Shown here piece by piece: positions 1 through 12,500 of a stretch of 64,000 nt of DNA. The notes under the pieces are model-generated. The model saw only the letters and a program-made list of their open reading frames with translations. It was not told the DNA's origin and ran no database searches. The translations under genes and the position numbers were made by a program. Source of the stretch: Cyclina sinensis (Eukaryota; Mollusca; Bivalvia; Venerida; Veneridae); the NCBI GenBank assembly GCA_012932295.1, contig JAAONU010000013.1, forward strand, positions 8,582,821 through 8,646,820. The letters are read 5' to 3'. The stretch's first letter is position 1. The number at the start of each line of letters is the position of its first letter.

Positions 1-343
1 CGTTCTTATCTGCACTGCTCTTAGCTTATCAGTAAATCTTCTACAAAAGTTCACACTTGGGAACAATAGACATTTCGAAACCAAAACACAGACGTGTTTG
101 TTCCTGCAAACTTTGTTTTCATTGATTGTTTTACTTTGATTTATTACTTTAAGAGATAGCGGTATTTAAACGGTTCATCATAAAATTTTATTCTTTGTGA
201 GAAAAGCAATTTGTATATTTTTTTAAATGACACACTTAAACCAGTCGTACGCAAAAACTAAACTAAATATTATCTTATTTCTTTTTTTGATGAACTGACA
301 TAATACATGTTCATCTGAATCAAATTACAGAAGTCAATATTAC

Positions 344-569
344 CTGTAAGTACTTGGTATTGAATTCGATGCCGACAATGACCTTGACACCCTATCCTTC
401 TCAACACCTTTACAGCAGATGAAGTACCATTGCTCCCGGACCTTTTTCTTCCGAACAACAAACAGTATGAAGATGAAAAACCCTTGGAGAGAGTTTAGGA
501 TTGTAAACACGTATTGGAAAGGCAAGCGAGCGTCCGAAATTGCGAGGTATCCGAATATCCATGTCAGTC
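344..569 (-). CDS. aGPCR exon: TM6, TM7 and proximal C-tail
   Basis: It encodes GLTWIFGYLAI (TM6), LPFQYVFTILNSLQGFFIFI (TM7) and the basic VRKKKVREQW helix 8, then a Ser-rich tail. The acceptor is ttttccag and the donor CTTACAG|GTAATA, phase 1 in and 2 out. At least one more exon lies to the left of the window. Confidence 0.93.
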
Positions 570-3500
570 CTGGAAAAGAAATGTGAATCTAAAGTTGTAA
601 CAATTATTCTATAATACAGTATTGATAGCCAAACATTGTGCTATATTTCTTAATAATTTTCCATAGGCACCAAATTTATCTTTACTTCAGAATGTAGTAG
701 TAAGTTTGCCAAATATTAAAAATTAATGACTCCTTCTGGTCAAAATCATGGGCCAACGACAAGATAGCACAGTATCACTTATATAAATAAGTTACGTTTT
801 ACCAACTAATTTTGTATAATTTACAATTTTATGTTCTCGAACTTGTTGATGCATACTCACCAAGTAAAATAAAGCTAGTTATAGCTGCTTGTAAATTGGT
901 CATCGCCATCTTCTGTTTCTTCTGGTTGCTACGCAACCCTTTCCCTCGTCTGAATATACTGACTATAGTAACAATGAAGATTATTACATTCACCAAGATG
1001 ATTCCAGTCACTGGGACAGCAAAGGCGTAATAGAACGCTGGCAGGCCCATCCAGCAACTGAAAAAAAACAGCAATAATAATATTCTGAAAACTGACATGT
1101 ACCTTTAGAATAATATTTTATTGACAAATTTCTTAAAACTAATTCTTTTTTCACTTTTGAAATACCATGTAATGAGTATAACTTGTCAGTCTCTTAACTG
1201 TAACTCTTCGGGTATAATTGCTTCAGAAATGGTAAAAGTTAAGACATGAAAGATAAAAAAGTTTGAGCTAGGGAACAAATTGTATAAAACACCAAAAGAT
1301 ATGTTGATTTTTATTTAAAAAAAGATAAAAGAAATTGTATTGTGTATTGAAAATACAAAAGGTCATAATGAAATGTATTTAACCGTCACCATACAGACAA
1401 GGCTACAAATACAATGTCTGATGTCAATACAATACTTGTGTTGTTTTTTCCAGTAATAGATCTAAATTAAAATATTAAAGCAACCAGTACTTGGCGGACA
1501 GGAGAGTTGAATAATTTTATATGCATTTAGTTGTAATTTTATAACCTCAAAATCAAAATGAACTCTGCTTTTATACCCCCCCCCCCCCCCCCCCCCCATT
1601 GAATGATTCATGTAAATTTCCTATACACAAATATCTTGGAACATTTTTAGATCACCCTGTAAGATTTAAAATCACTTTGTTATTATACATATAACTCTTA
1701 ATGTATCTTAAATAAAATCACATCAGACATCGTCAGTTGTTTTTTTTAATGCTTTCTTAGTTTACGTAAGTTCAAGGTCAGTGATAAACAACATCTCAAA
1801 TAAGGTAAAACACGTCGTAACATAAACAACTTCAAAGAAAGAAAATTAGGAACATTCAAATTCATGTATCATAATTTATGTTACAACATAATCTTAATTG
1901 TTGAACAAATACACTATACATGTTATATCAATGGCACAACTCATGTTTGCAAAGCAAGACTTAAATCTTCAACATAAATTCGTCTGCCTTTACAAATGTT
2001 ATGCCATACATGTCAGTTGAGAAAAAAATGTGACAGAAATATGGTGATTTGTTGCGCAAAAAAGCGCTAAGAAATCTTATAAATCTAATGTTTTTAACTG
2101 CAAAAGAATATATGGTTTGAAGCAAACAAATCGGTCCGTTTTTTCTATTGTATCATATTTAATTTTACTTAAACTACATGATTTTTTCATCCAGAAGGAA
2201 ATACAGTTTCCCTGAAACAGTGCAGTGTTCTTCAACTAAAAATATGTTAAGTTAATGCCTTGTTAATTATCAGCGCCAATTAAAGCAAACCTTTAACCAA
2301 TAATTTTATATTACATCAGTTTAATAACTATAGAAAACAAAATATTTCCACCACCACTTCAGTGTCCCCTAGCTGCGACCCCTTACCTTGATATCAATAC
2401 ACACAGAATATCTACCAATGTGAACGCAAACGTAATAAAAATGCTAACGACCCTTTCCCTGGTCACGTGTGGACACCCCAGTGCAGAGAGGATGTATATA
2501 AAATACTTTAAAGACGAGGTTACAACCCCTCTGCGCTGGGACATTATATAGGGGAAAACATGCGGTAACTTCCGTCTATCTACGTAAACGGGGATGTTTT
2601 AATATTACCAACAACCATGATTTTGGTAATTTCCTCTTTACATGCGTATTCTAAACAATAAAGTACACTTTTCACCTTCTTTGATTACAACCTTCACCTT
2701 CATGCCTGTTGTACAAAAATAACCTACTAATTTGGTCCACCCTTATAAAGGGTATAGTCTATACACAGTACCGCTATGACCGGTATCAAGGGAAGACCTT
2801 TAAATAAAGATTGCAGAGGTGAGAAAAACGTTTTTATGATATGTTTGGTTGTGTGCTAAGTTCTAGATTCTAAAACTAAAATAGGCGATAAAAATCGAAA
2901 CAATCGAAAAGGATTGGGATGAAACGGAACGGACAAAACATGAAGAACAAGAACATAGATAACGGAGCCGTCTTGAATTGAACACAAATCAGAGTTTACA
3001 AAAACAAAAGTATTTAGCAGATGCAGGATTTTGCTTGTAAGTTTTTTCTAAACTTTCGTGGTCAAACTATATAAATTATTGAGGTTTCAAATGTATATAA
3101 TTATAATCCAGATTGTTTTTTGTCGATGAAATTCGAACAGTGTAAAAAATAGTACACACCCCATGCTGGTAGAACTGTCTTCAGTGTAAACCGGGTGATA
3201 TAGGTCCCCAGAATTTTGACGAAGGTTAAGTATTGCAAGACGGCTTCCATCAGCATCCACATAAAGGAGACGAGAATAAGATAATGAAGAAGTATTGCTA
3301 CAGTAATACAACCGTAGTAATTGTGGGTCTGTTTCACACCAACGAGGAACACAAGCATTGACATAAGTAGGGATAATGAAAGGTTGAATAACGTCTGCTG
3401 CGCACGGCCTTGGCGAAGTTTCCTAGGCGGGAAAAAGAGAGAAAGATTCAATACTTACTTAATATTAGAACAGCAAATCATGAATATATTTGATAAGGAG

Positions 3501-6500
3501 CAATAACAAAATGACACTGTGTTTTATTTAAACTGCTGGGCTCTATATATGGTCTAATTATCATACATTTTTGTCCTACACAATTTAATTAAAGCGTCCT
3601 TTGCTAAATCTTGTTTCATACAAACGAAAAAAAGCTCTTGAGGAAAAGCTAAAACTGGCGGCTTATCACTTTGAAGTTCAACGTTTATTGTTGTTAAAGC
3701 TATTCTAATGCATTTAATCAGGACTGCACTTGTTTCATAACATCAACTTGAATGTAAAGATGTGTCAATGTTACAACTGTACAAAATTCTCTTTTGCCTT
3801 TCTTCGACTCAATTAAACTACTTATGTTAACCACCAACACTTCTGCAATGTAATTTGTACCTAATTTAATTTACAATGTGAAACCTATGTCTCATAGCCT
3901 TAAAAACGGAGTTAGGAATTTATTTTTGCATTTTTTAAGCTACACTGTGTTTTGTTTAGTAAGAGGTATACAAAATACAATTTTATAATTCAATAAACAC
4001 CTATGGTATATTTCTAGTGTATTAAGGAATGATGAAAGTGGCCACAAATTAATTCAATGATCTCAGATTTGAAAAAAGCAGGCATTTTACTTATCAAAGA
4101 GAAAATCTAGTTCTTTAAGCTGTAAAAAAGCAGCAGTGTTTTAACTAAAAATGTATCAAAAAGGTGGCAAAATTAACGTACACGCTTAATAAACGGGTGG
4201 CATTCAGCTACTTTTACTGACCAAAGTAGTAGTAAAACAGCCGCTTCAACTGGTCTAAGACCCGTCAAAAAGGCGCTTTTACTGATAAAAGTAGTTGCAA
4301 TATTGACACTTTTCCTTTATCAAAGAGGTGCAATACTGACATTTTAACTGAACAATAGAGAGAAAATGCAAACTTGGATTTTTGTAAAAGAATGGCAATA
4401 CAGACACTTTATCGACCAAAGAAATGGCAACAGAAACGCTTTTATTGTCCAAAGAAATGGCAACAGAAACGCTTTTATTGACCAAAGAAATGGCAACAGA
4501 AACGCTTTTATTGTCCAAAGAAATGGCAACAGAAACGCTTTTATTGACCAAAGAAATGGCAACAGAAACGCTTTTATTGTCCAAAGAAATGGCAACAGAA
4601 ACGCTTTTATTGACCAAAGAAATGGCAACAGAAACGCTTTTATTGACCAAAGAAACGGCAACAGAAACGCTTTTATTGTCCAAAGAAATGGCAACAGAAA
4701 CGCTTTTATTGTCCAAAGAAATGGCAACAGAAACGCTTTTATCGACCAAAGAAATGGCAACAGAAACGCTTTTATTGACCAAAGAAATGGCAACAGAAAC
4801 GCTTTTATTGTCCAAAGAAATGGCAACAGAAACGCTTTTATTGACCAAAGAAATGGCAACAGAAACGCTTATATTGATCAAAATAGTGAAAATAAAGACA
4901 CTTTTACTGATCAAAGAAGTAAAAATGCAGCATTTTTACTGATCAAAGTAAGAGGCAACTCAAACTCCTTTACAGATCATAAGTGTGCCAATACTGACGA
5001 TTTTGGCAATACAGATGTTTCTATTGATCAAAGAAGAGGCAATGCAAAAACCTTAACTGATCAAAGAAGTGGCAATAGAGGCCATTTCACTGATCAAAAG
5101 GGTGAGAATGCAGTCCTGAACAAAGAAATGGCAAAAACATGGCGATGCGGACGTATTTTCTCTTATCAAAAAGATGACAATGCAGGCTTACTGACAAAAT
5201 ATTCGGTAAAATCATACTCTTTTAATCAATAACAACAAAATATTTACCTGAAGAACAGATAGGATATGATGGTGAGTGACAAACCAAGTATTGAGCAGCT
5301 CAGTCCGAGTACACTGATGATGCTAAGAGATAGCTCATGGTGATCAGGGATTGGTTTGGCCTGACCGTAGAAATCCTACAAATACAGAAAACGTGTTAAC
5401 AAACAAATAAGGAACATCAAATGATTTGTATAAAATAAGTCTGTAAAAATTGCATCAGCAGTAGTTTTTAATTTGGGTTTCTTATATTAAAATACTTTTT
5501 TAATCAACAGCATTATTGCCATTAGTATAATGTTTCTTCACAAAAAAGCCTTGCAAAAACGAAAAACCAAACATCAGTTACGTAACACAGAATCAGAAGA
5601 GAAAATCTATGACTTACTATTAAAACGGCGAAGTTGGTCAGATGGTCACACAAACAGACGTCTCTGCCATTAACTTTACCATCGTACACACATCCCTTAT
5701 CTGACCAGCCACCTTTAAAGTTGTTCATGTCAAAATCCCACCACACGCAGCTCCGCCCACTTTCAACATCCTTTCAAGGTAAAAGGGATCGATTGAATTT
5801 ATTCAAAGCATAAACATTGAAGATAAAAATCAAACGTATCCGGAAGTAAATCAAACTACCAATTAGCACGCCCGAAAGAATATCTTATCTCTGGATCTGA
5901 GTTGTTCCTTTTGAAACATCTAAAGGTTATAACATGTTACAGTTTTATGTCAAGTGGAAATTGTGCACTGTTTAAAAATACTCACAATACAAATTTATGG
6001 TTATTCTATGGTGCTCATCCAAGAAGACTGGATGCACTTTTAGTGTGAAATGCCTTGTAATACTAACCTTGATTGGTTTAAAGATTGTTTTGACCTTTTC
6101 AGTCAGATCTTGAAGTTTCTTCCCAGCAATGCTGGCGGAAATGACATAACTGTTCAGGTTAGATAATTGTTGCTCCGTTGGGTTCATTTGTCTGCCTCCG
6201 TCAGTGATGGCTGCCTTGAAGAGTTTGCTTTTACGAAATACCATCATGGTAAGTCTGTCGGTGATTCTCCCTCCTGTAAAAATATAACAATTATTTAACA
6301 AAAGAAAATGACAAACTTTAAGTTGAAAATATGAACATTTGGTTATCATTTCTCAATCTCGTGTGCAAACGAAATTAATGGACCGTTTTCAAAAAACAAT
6401 CGGCCCAGTATTTGTCCGGGTAGTGCATCATAAGAAATTCATTAAAAATACTTATAAATTGACTAATTTATGTTGTTAAAACATCAAGTGGAGATTTAAT

Positions 6501-9500
6501 TAGTAACCATGAGTGCATAAGTACATGATTAATAACAAGTAGAATTCATTTCAAACGATTCTGCTTTGGATTCTTGTGGAAAAAGATTTTACAGTTAACT
6601 TTTAACAACATCAGATATTGAATAACATGTGTTAATTAAGAAACAAACCTTTCTCTTTTATATTAAAAATCTCGGTTGGGAGTTCAATTGCGGCATCAAC
6701 ATTGGCTTCATAGAGTTGGGACTTGTTAAACACTGTAGCAATAGTCTCTGTTTTGAATGGTTTGTCAAAGCTTGTACCCCTGGTCTCTGCGGCTAGACCT
6801 ATCACCGGCTTCACGTTGGGATTAAGGTTCCAGATCTCGACGACCACGTTGTCGGACACAAGCCTTACCTGATCTTTCGTACCAATATCTGCATTTTCTG
6901 CGTACCTTTCGAGGGATTTAATAATCCTAGAACCAGAGTTGAGATTATGAGCAAGCAAATTACAAAACAGAAATCGAATACATTGTATTCAATAAAATCA
7001 CAGAACACTTATTATAGAAATTGCTAATAGAAAATTGACAGTAAATCGAGAAGTGAAGGCGAAAGCCTTATTTAGTTAATAACACACAAAACCGTCTTGC
7101 TTTCGTTTAAACATGGAAAGTTTTGAGTTTAAAATGAAGTCATGATGCTGCATTTCAATTTTTTTTAATCTATTTCTTTAAGAATCAGATGAAAATAATG
7201 ATGTAACAAACTACTAAGACACATATATGGCACAATTTACAGACGATTGATCGGTTCATGTATCAAATCAAATCTTTACCTGTTGGCAGCCTTTGTTTCA
7301 ACGTTTGCAACATGAGCTTCTTTTTCACTGATTGTCATCAGCCGGTCAATTGTTTTAAGAACATTTTCTCCGACCTAAAATTTAATCAAAGAAGTCAAAA
7401 ATATTCACAAGACTTTAGAATACTGTAAAAATAATAAAAGACAGTTGTTTAAGTCTTGCAATTTATAACAGAATATTTGTACTTTAGGAAAACACTTAAC
7501 ACCAACAAATACAAAACCAATAAAATGATATATTTATCTCTCTAACCTTTTGTGGTAAGCTGCGAACTTGAGTTGTGTGGTCGAGTACGTCTGCAATTTT
7601 GTTAATGTCGGTTGGCGTGAATTTCTGCGCCACTTTCGCTATTTGGGCGACTTCCGACACAAGCTTTTCAGCATTACGAGCGTCAACTGTGACCTGTAGA
7701 AAAAAATTATCTATAGAAACTTGTTGCATGTAAAGTGTTAGACGAAAATTTAGTTACGTTTAAACTAGCAAACATCCGGAGCACCTTTACCACTGCTCCT
7801 CCTGCAGCAGATGACCCTTAAGGCCCTAATAAAAGGTTCAAGTTTATTCCGGACAGCTTTACTCTTGCTAATTTCTTAGTAACAGATAAAGGCATCTCGG
7901 TAAATTTAAAGTAGCATAAATCAATTCTATCACTGAATGTAAGGCTTTGTATTAAAGAAATCTATGTACCTCTGCGAATTCAGTGAGTTTTTCTGTATAG
8001 GGCGAAGCTCCCCAAATTTCATTGTTGAACTGATCGATTTCCGCTTCTTCAATACAGTCATGAGCAACCACCTCGCCCCAGTATGCACCTGTGTAGAAAT
8101 CTCCAAGGCAACGGGCGGAACCGGAAGGAAGTCGATTTGTTATACCTAAAACGGTATGACACATACTTTCCGGTAATTTCAAGCATTTCAGCTTATAACT
8201 TTTGCCTTAAATCTAGCCTTACTTTATAACAACCTAGATTTTTATAATAAAACATAATGGTAGTCGGACCTCTTTTTACTGGAAGCGGAGACATTTGGAT
8301 TATGCCGTGTACTTCAGGTACTGTTCCACATACTTTACATAAGAAAAAGGTAATCCTTATTAGTACTGTCAAATATTACTTTTGTTGCTTTGACTTTTCT
8401 TTACCCATACCATACTTGGTCTGCACTGGTCGCAAAGGCAGAATCAATTGCCGCCAGCAGGGTAAGGATTAATCATTACAAGTCCATCAATCAGAGTCAA
8501 CACAAGAAATAATACTTACTACAATTCTCGATACTGTTGGCATATTCTCCGAGACCGACCTTGGGGAACGAGAAAACCTTGACCGGGGTTGTACGGCCAT
8601 ACAAGTCTATTGTCGTCTGCAATGTCGCCGCCGGGCAAGATACTGAAAAAAATGTTTTAACATGTCATCGCCGGGCTAGAATCTGAACAATATTTTTTTG
8701 TTCTAAACTGTCGCCAAAGGGCACGAAACTAAAAATAAATGATTTGTTTGAACGTAAAGCTATTACCTAATTGTTAAAATCCTATATACTGTCCACTAGG
8801 TGTAGTCGCGTAATACTTGTCTCTAATAGGCTAAATCACACCTTTGGATAAAATATAGTTCTTAGTACGACGTTTGAACAAAAAGGAAAAACCTAAACAG
8901 ATTCTAATCAGCAAAATTTACTTGTTTGTGTTTGTATTTGTCAAGTTTAAGTGGTATTTAAAAGTTAAAACTTCTGTGAAATAAAAATTGACTGGAAAAA
9001 ACACACGCGCGCGTTTTGTAGCCTGGCTAAAATTTTTCTACCGGGTAAAAGAAATAAATAGTAACGAAATGAAATGATAATTTTGATAATCTTGATTATC
9101 AGCCAAACCTGTGCTCTGTAGTGACATTGTCCTGAAGGTTGAGAGTGTCGTCTGCCCTGGTAGACTGGCCATGTAGTATCGGTTTCCCAGTTGAGTACGG
9201 AGTAAAGCTTTTAGCCTGTTATACACAATGTCCTCATCTTGTAATGTATAGTCCCGGTTCAAGGTGAAATATGCGTGATACTCTATCACTCTTTGATTTG
9301 ATCTGAAAAAGAATGATTTCCTTGTAAAAAAAGTACTCCAAACAAAGTGACCAGAACTCATGAGAACTCATTGCGAACGAGAGAAAAAAAATCAATGTTA
9401 GACAATTTTACACAAGTACCTTATTCCATCAATATAAGTAAATACGTCTGTCACTTCCGGAAAACGAGTCTGCAGCATCGGTAACACATCCGTGAAGACT

Positions 9501-12500
9501 TTCTTGATATCAATCTCGGCAGACGACATTTCTGGGAACTTCCGGTTCGCCATATTGAAAAGTAGTTCATCCCTTTGAGAAAATGCTGGTAACTCCATTG
9601 AGCCATGGAACGAAATTATATCTGAAAACAAATGATGTGTTAGCGTAATCTGTTTAGATATCGTATGATAATAATTCATTCGATGCATTTACCTCCAAAT
9701 ACTATTTAAATGCGAAATATTGTTTACACTTCCATCAGAACCATGGTGCATTAACACGTTCCGTCGTGGTAATGGTTTCTCTTGATAAATTCTTGACACA
9801 TTGTAAAGTTTGAATTGAAGCACAAATTGGATTGCTTATCTGATCGCACGAATTTCAAAACTCTTAAACAGAAACATTTATTTTTTTTATTTATTTATTT
9901 CTTTATTTACCTATAGGAATTTCTGTAAGATTATATAAGGTTTTACCTGAGAATCTGACGTTAAACGCCTTTGAACGTTTCCTAGTCAGTGTCTGCCTGT
10001 CCCACACTTCACACCAGTACTGACCCTGCAAGGCTGGCGTTGCTAGGTCACGATCTGTTACCAAGGCAATAGATGACACAAGTTCAGCGTTCAGATACAG
10101 CGATATGTCGGTGGAAACATCTAAAATATAAACATTTTACCCTGTTAAACGAATAAACGTGAAAAATACTGATTCAGAAATAAAACGTGTCAAATTTTAT
10201 ATTAGTAATAGTAAAACATCATTTTGAATATAACATCTAGCCATGGCAACGGCAGAAGAATGGACACCTGACACTTAAAAAGGAATGAACAAATCGTAAC
10301 CGATTAAATATTACTCAGTTGTTGATTTAGCATTTATTTTGCTGTTTCAACATGAATAATCACCTGTGCTTTAAATGGACAGTTTTGATTGGTGAACAGA
10401 AGACTCTCTTTCACTTTAAATAATTAGTCAAATCGCATTTTTTTTGCATGCAAATAAACATTGGCGCGCAAAAATCTTAAAATATATTTCTGTTCAGTTA
10501 TAAAAACGATTTTCATTCTAGAACTTGTTAAAACCATTAACTCTAACTCAAATCATTAATTTATATTTTACACCAAAGCTAGGCGAGTTTTAACTCGAAC
10601 AAAACCATTTCATGGACTGTAATGTAAGATTTATCGCTCAAAGCCTGCTTAGATGCACAACTCGTATAACCTATTTAAACGGGTGAAGGCAGGCACTCAC
10701 ATTTGTCCTTGGTTTCGACAAGTACGCCATCTTTAAACCACAGGACCGGAAACTCTGAGGCGGCGCTTGACAACTCGCACGGAAGTTTATTATCTCCCCT
10801 TTTTGACACAAATGTCTTCTGTTCAGCAGGGCTCTCATAGTAACTGTACACATCCCCGCCATAAACAGGTAAGTTGTTTGTCGTGTATACAGCTGTAATC
10901 AAACAAGAGTTGTTACAAGTCACAGCGAGAGAAACATTTTGTGAATCTATGTAGTTTCTATTTCAGAGATTCGCTACATCTATTTAAAAGTATGTCTATT
11001 TTTGTAAAACGAAATATATATCACGTTATACTTTGTAAAGATTTTAGTTTTTACACTGCAAAATTGAACGACTTTCTGTTGATTTTTAGAGCAAAAAGTA
11101 CGCGAATACTTTTGAAGTACATGTTTTTTTTTTAATTGATAAATTCTCGAGTGTAAAAATTGTAAGGGTTCTTATTGAATTATCAATTGTTAGTTAGAGA
11201 AATAAAAAAAAACATCATTTATCCTTACAAAGAGACTTGGCGTCCTTGACACACACCGCATTAAACTGTGTGTTACAATTTTCCATGACATGAACTCCTC
11301 TCTCGTCGAAATATTTGCAGTTCATTTTATCATAAGCTGTTTCCATCCAGAACTTGGCGCCTGCAAAGGAAATCTAAACGCTTGGACATTCTCCAATCAG
11401 TGCAGTTGCTAACATCCTGACAATACTGACAACATTTGTCATAATAACGCGTCGTCTGCTCTATTGGTTTCATGACAACTGAATAAATGTATCATTTCTG
11501 ATGACTCTATTAGTCTTACGATTTTGACTGTTAACTTCTTAATCATAACGTGGTGCATTTATCTTTAAAATGCGCGTTCGCAATTATATAGACACATCTT
11601 GTGTCATTACTTTAGAAAAAGACATATCATATAATGATCATATGCAAAACAATAAATAAAAAGTTCTTTTGTAAGCTTAAAACTATGACTGAAGCTTATG
11701 TGTTTCAAATTCTCGTTTTAGATAATAAAATGTTTCTTGAAACCTTTTTCATTACTTACCCCTAAATAATTTGCCATCTTTCTGCACAGCTATCAATATA
11801 AATTTCCTCTCAAACTCACTACTGGCTAGCACAAGCCTGGCACTCATAGACTGACACTGTGCCACGGCATCTCTATAGGCAAGCCTCGTTTCCAATACTC
11901 GATAGCACGTGTCAAGTAACACGTGACCATACCATCCATTTTCACAAGTTGAAGCTAAAAATAGTAAATAAAACATTCTGATTAATCTTCTATAATCAAC
12001 CATGCTGTCAGTAGTAAAAAGCTGCCGCTTGTCAGCTTCAGCGTCCAATTTGTTTTCAACCTTGAGAAAGATTTGCGAACAAACAGATAACTTCTTTAAC
12101 AGAGACAATATTTCATCATAGCCTGTTTAAACTGGATTTAGATTATAAATAACTCAGACATATCATTACTATTACTCTTGCAATGCCGGAAAGAACCAAA
12201 AAATTCACGTCATCACATAAATGTGAATTACCTGAAATATTACATGAAATTTTCTAAGTGTGACTGAGAAATATTTTATGACTTATTATTATTAACAAGC
12301 ATAATATCCTTAATCGATAAAATTGATATTTATCACATCAGATTATACAGTAAATTACGCTATACCTTTATCCATAACCTCAACTTCATAGCTGAAACAG
12401 ACAGAAGGCAGCCTAACTTCACAGGATGATAACTGCATATCTTTACTCTTTATTTCAGGAGCAAGAGCAATTTTCTGATCACTTTCAACCACGTCCTCGG

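Noticed and set aside
4366..5232. Long repetitive open frames on both strands (RNGNRNAFI.Q, ETLLL.KEMAT, KSVSVAISL) suggesting repetitive proteins
   Set aside because: They are the 33-bp minisatellite read in all frames; the unit is a multiple of three with no stop, it lies in an intron, and there is no signal, promoter or splice context.
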